Below are positions 5,645 to 6,891 of a DNA stretch of 6,891 bases, one piece after another. The notes under the pieces are model-generated. The model did no database searches and had not been told where the DNA came from. It saw only the letters and a list, made by a program, of their open reading frames with translations. Where the stretch lies: positions 1-6,891 of the forward strand of contig JAFQWR010000082.1 in assembly GCA_017407365.1 (NCBI GenBank). Direction: 5' to 3'. The DNA comes from Clostridia bacterium (GTDB lineage Bacteria > Bacillota > Clostridia > Christensenellales > HGM11417). Within the stretch, counting starts at the first letter, position 1; the number at the start of each line of letters is the position of its first letter. The position numbers and the translations under genes are program-made.

Positions 5645-6784
5645 ATGAATATTTTCAAGACCTTTTCTCAATCTCAAAGCAAGGCTGTTTCCGTCATCCG
5701 CAAGGCTCTTTTGGTCTACGGCATGATCTCCGTCATCTGTGCGCTTCTTCTGTGCTACGTTGCCTCCATTCCCATCGACGAGGGCACCGAGCAGATGTAT
5801 CACACCATCGACGTCATTGCAGGCGTCTTTCTCGGTCTTGGCGTTTTGGGGCTTTGCTGTCTTACGTTTGTAATCGTCACCGACGCAATGCGCAAAAGGG
5901 AATATTACAAAACGCACAACCGCAAAATAACGCATATCTACGCCTTTGACGTAATCAACGCAACCTTAATGGCGCTGTTCTGCTGCTGCTGTATCTACCC
6001 CATCATCTACGTGGTTGCGGGCAGCTTCAACCAGGGCGCAGACTACGCCGTTGGCGGCGTGTACTTCCTGCCCCGCCTGTTCACCTTCGAAAACTACAAG
6101 GTGGTTTTAGAGGATAAGGCAATGTGGCTGAGCTACCTCGTCACCATCGGCAGAACGGTCATCGGTACCTTCACCGCGCTGATTTTTACCTCCATCGTGG
6201 CGTACGCCATGAGCCGCCCCAACTTAAAGGGCAAAAGGTTCTTCTATTGGGTGAACATCTTCACCATGTTCTTTGGCGGCGGTCTGGTGCCCTACTTCCT
6301 CATCATCAAGGCAATCGGTCTGTTCGACAGCTTCTGGGTATACATCATTCCCGGTCTGTATTCCGTATATAATATGATCGTTATCCAGAGCGGCTTCAAG
6401 AGCATTGCAAACGAGGTGCACGATTCCGCCACCGTAGACGGCGCAGGCGAGCTGCGTATCTATTGGCAGATTTATATGCCCCTCAACAAGGCGGTGCTTG
6501 CAACCGTTGTGCTGTGGCTTGCCGTAGGGCATTGGAACAGCTATTTCGACACCATGATCTACACCGACAGCGAAAATCTGCAAACCCTGCAATATTTCCT
6601 GTTAAAGGCAATTCAGACCTCCACCATGACCGAGGGTATGCCCCCCGAAATGATGGAGCGTATCTCCCCCAAAACCATTTCCTTTGCCGCAATTGTCATT
6701 TCCATCATTCCCGTACTGTGCTTCTTCCCGCTTATTCGTAAGAATTTTGCGACGGGGATTATGATTGGCAGCTTAAAAGGCTAA
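5645..6784 (+). CDS. ABC transporter permease, YtcP-like, with N-terminal two-helix extension
   Basis: The second channel subunit of the importer, 379 residues against roughly 290-300 usual for YtcP-like (LplC-type) permeases. The family core begins near residue 95 (HIYAFDVINATLMAL) and contains SFNQGADYAVGGVYFLPRLFT (127-147), MFFGGGLVPYFLI (208-220), a modified EAA loop EVHDSATVDGAGELRIYWQI (257-276, with DSA in place of EAA and Asp265-Gly266 kept), HWNSYF (296-301) and the C-terminal GIMIGSLKG. The extra N-terminus (1-94) has two likely membrane helices, about 21-42 and 54-79. The start at 5645 is supported by AAAGGGG 10 bases upstream and a one-base gap after the previous stop, which suggests coupled translation. 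The next in-frame Met (82) lacks a ribosome binding site. Four consecutive cysteines (113-116) occur in the first core helix. The gene for the binding protein would be expected next but is not in the window. Confidence 0.93.
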   Translation: MNIFKTFSQSQSKAVSVIRKALLVYGMISVICALLLCYVASIPIDEGTEQMYHTIDVIAGVFLGLGVLGLCCLTFVIVTDAMRKREYYKTHNRKITHIYAFDVINATLMALFCCCCIYPIIYVVAGSFNQGADYAVGGVYFLPRLFTFENYKVVLEDKAMWLSYLVTIGRTVIGTFTALIFTSIVAYAMSRPNLKGKRFFYWVNIFTMFFGGGLVPYFLIIKAIGLFDSFWVYIIPGLYSVYNMIVIQSGFKSIANEVHDSATVDGAGELRIYWQIYMPLNKAVLATVVLWLAVGHWNSYFDTMIYTDSENLQTLQYFLLKAIQTSTMTEGMPPEMMERISPKTISFAAIVISIIPVLCFFPLIRKNFATGIMIGSLKG

Positions 6785-6891
6785 GGTAAAACGGCTGAAA
6801 TACTTCGCATAACTTTGTTAACCTTGCGTTTCCCCGTCGGTTACGTACAAGGAGTACGCGCCCTTGGGGAATCCGCGGTTGCCTCGTTCTG
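6785..6891. repeat. Non-coding right end with nested inverted repeats, possible dispersed repeat
   Basis: No gene is seen in these 107 bases. TTCCCC (6830-6835) can pair with GGGGAA (6866-6871). Inside lies a hairpin CGTAC-AAGGA-GTACG (6844-6858). The minus strand reads QNEATADSPRARTPCT and then a stop, a string that from memory recurs in short spurious proteins from gut Clostridia drafts; I could not verify this. It may be an intergenic repeat. No T-run follows the hairpin inside the window, so a terminator cannot be claimed. Confidence 0.4.

Noticed and set aside
1..6891. Novel defence system, CRISPR array, mobile element or RNA gene
   Set aside because: No repeat-spacer array, transposase, integrase, nuclease, tRNA or rRNA signature was found; all five genes belong to known sugar-utilisation families.

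Overview
The window looks like an ordinary carbohydrate-utilisation locus from a Gram-positive anaerobe of the Clostridia type, probably gut-associated. That placement is an inference. It rests on strong AGGAGG-type ribosome binding sites, near-consensus vegetative promoters, short U-tract terminators, moderate GC, and the pairing of LplB-like and YtcP-like permeases, which is typical of Bacillota. I see no RNA genes, CRISPR array, transposase or phage genes. All five complete genes lie on the + strand.

Layout. Positions 1-119 are a divergent control region. A minus-strand promoter (TTGACT, 17 bp, TATAAT) points out of the left edge and a plus-strand promoter (TTGCAT, 17 bp, TATACT) drives the first gene; two direct ATGGAAAA boxes 21 bp apart lie between them. 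Positions 120-923 encode an AraC-family regulator followed by a terminator. Positions 1115-3184 encode a 689-residue exported SGNH acetylesterase of the sialate O-acetylesterase type, with its own promoter. Positions 3185-3575 are a 391-base intergenic stretch holding a repeat pair, a hairpin, a strong terminator, a consensus promoter, an operator array and a structured leader. Positions 3576-4613 encode a LacI-family repressor, then 4663-5643 and 5645-6784 encode two ABC-transporter permeases. The last 107 bases are non-coding and contain nested inverted repeats that may belong to a dispersed intergenic repeat.

How the parts fit. The two permeases form the membrane channel of a CUT1-type oligosaccharide importer. 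The esterase would remove acetyl groups from a glycan outside the cell. No solute-binding protein or ATPase is present. The binding protein may lie just outside either edge, and the ATPase may be a shared one encoded elsewhere.

The clearest regulatory signal is an 11-bp palindrome, GTTTAGTAAAC / GTTTACTAAAC. It occurs at the end of the AraC gene (918-928) and just downstream of the esterase promoter (1075-1085). A 15-bp relative, CGTTTTACTAAAACG, lies inside a 13-bp-periodic array just downstream of the lacI-type promoter. This suggests that the LacI-type protein represses both the esterase and its own operon with the permeases, while the AraC-type protein acts on the divergent left promoter and perhaps on itself. 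I found no clear sign of a wholly new system. The most notable points are the operator architecture, a two-helix N-terminal extension on the second permease, an unassigned C-terminal domain on the esterase, and the repeat-like right end.
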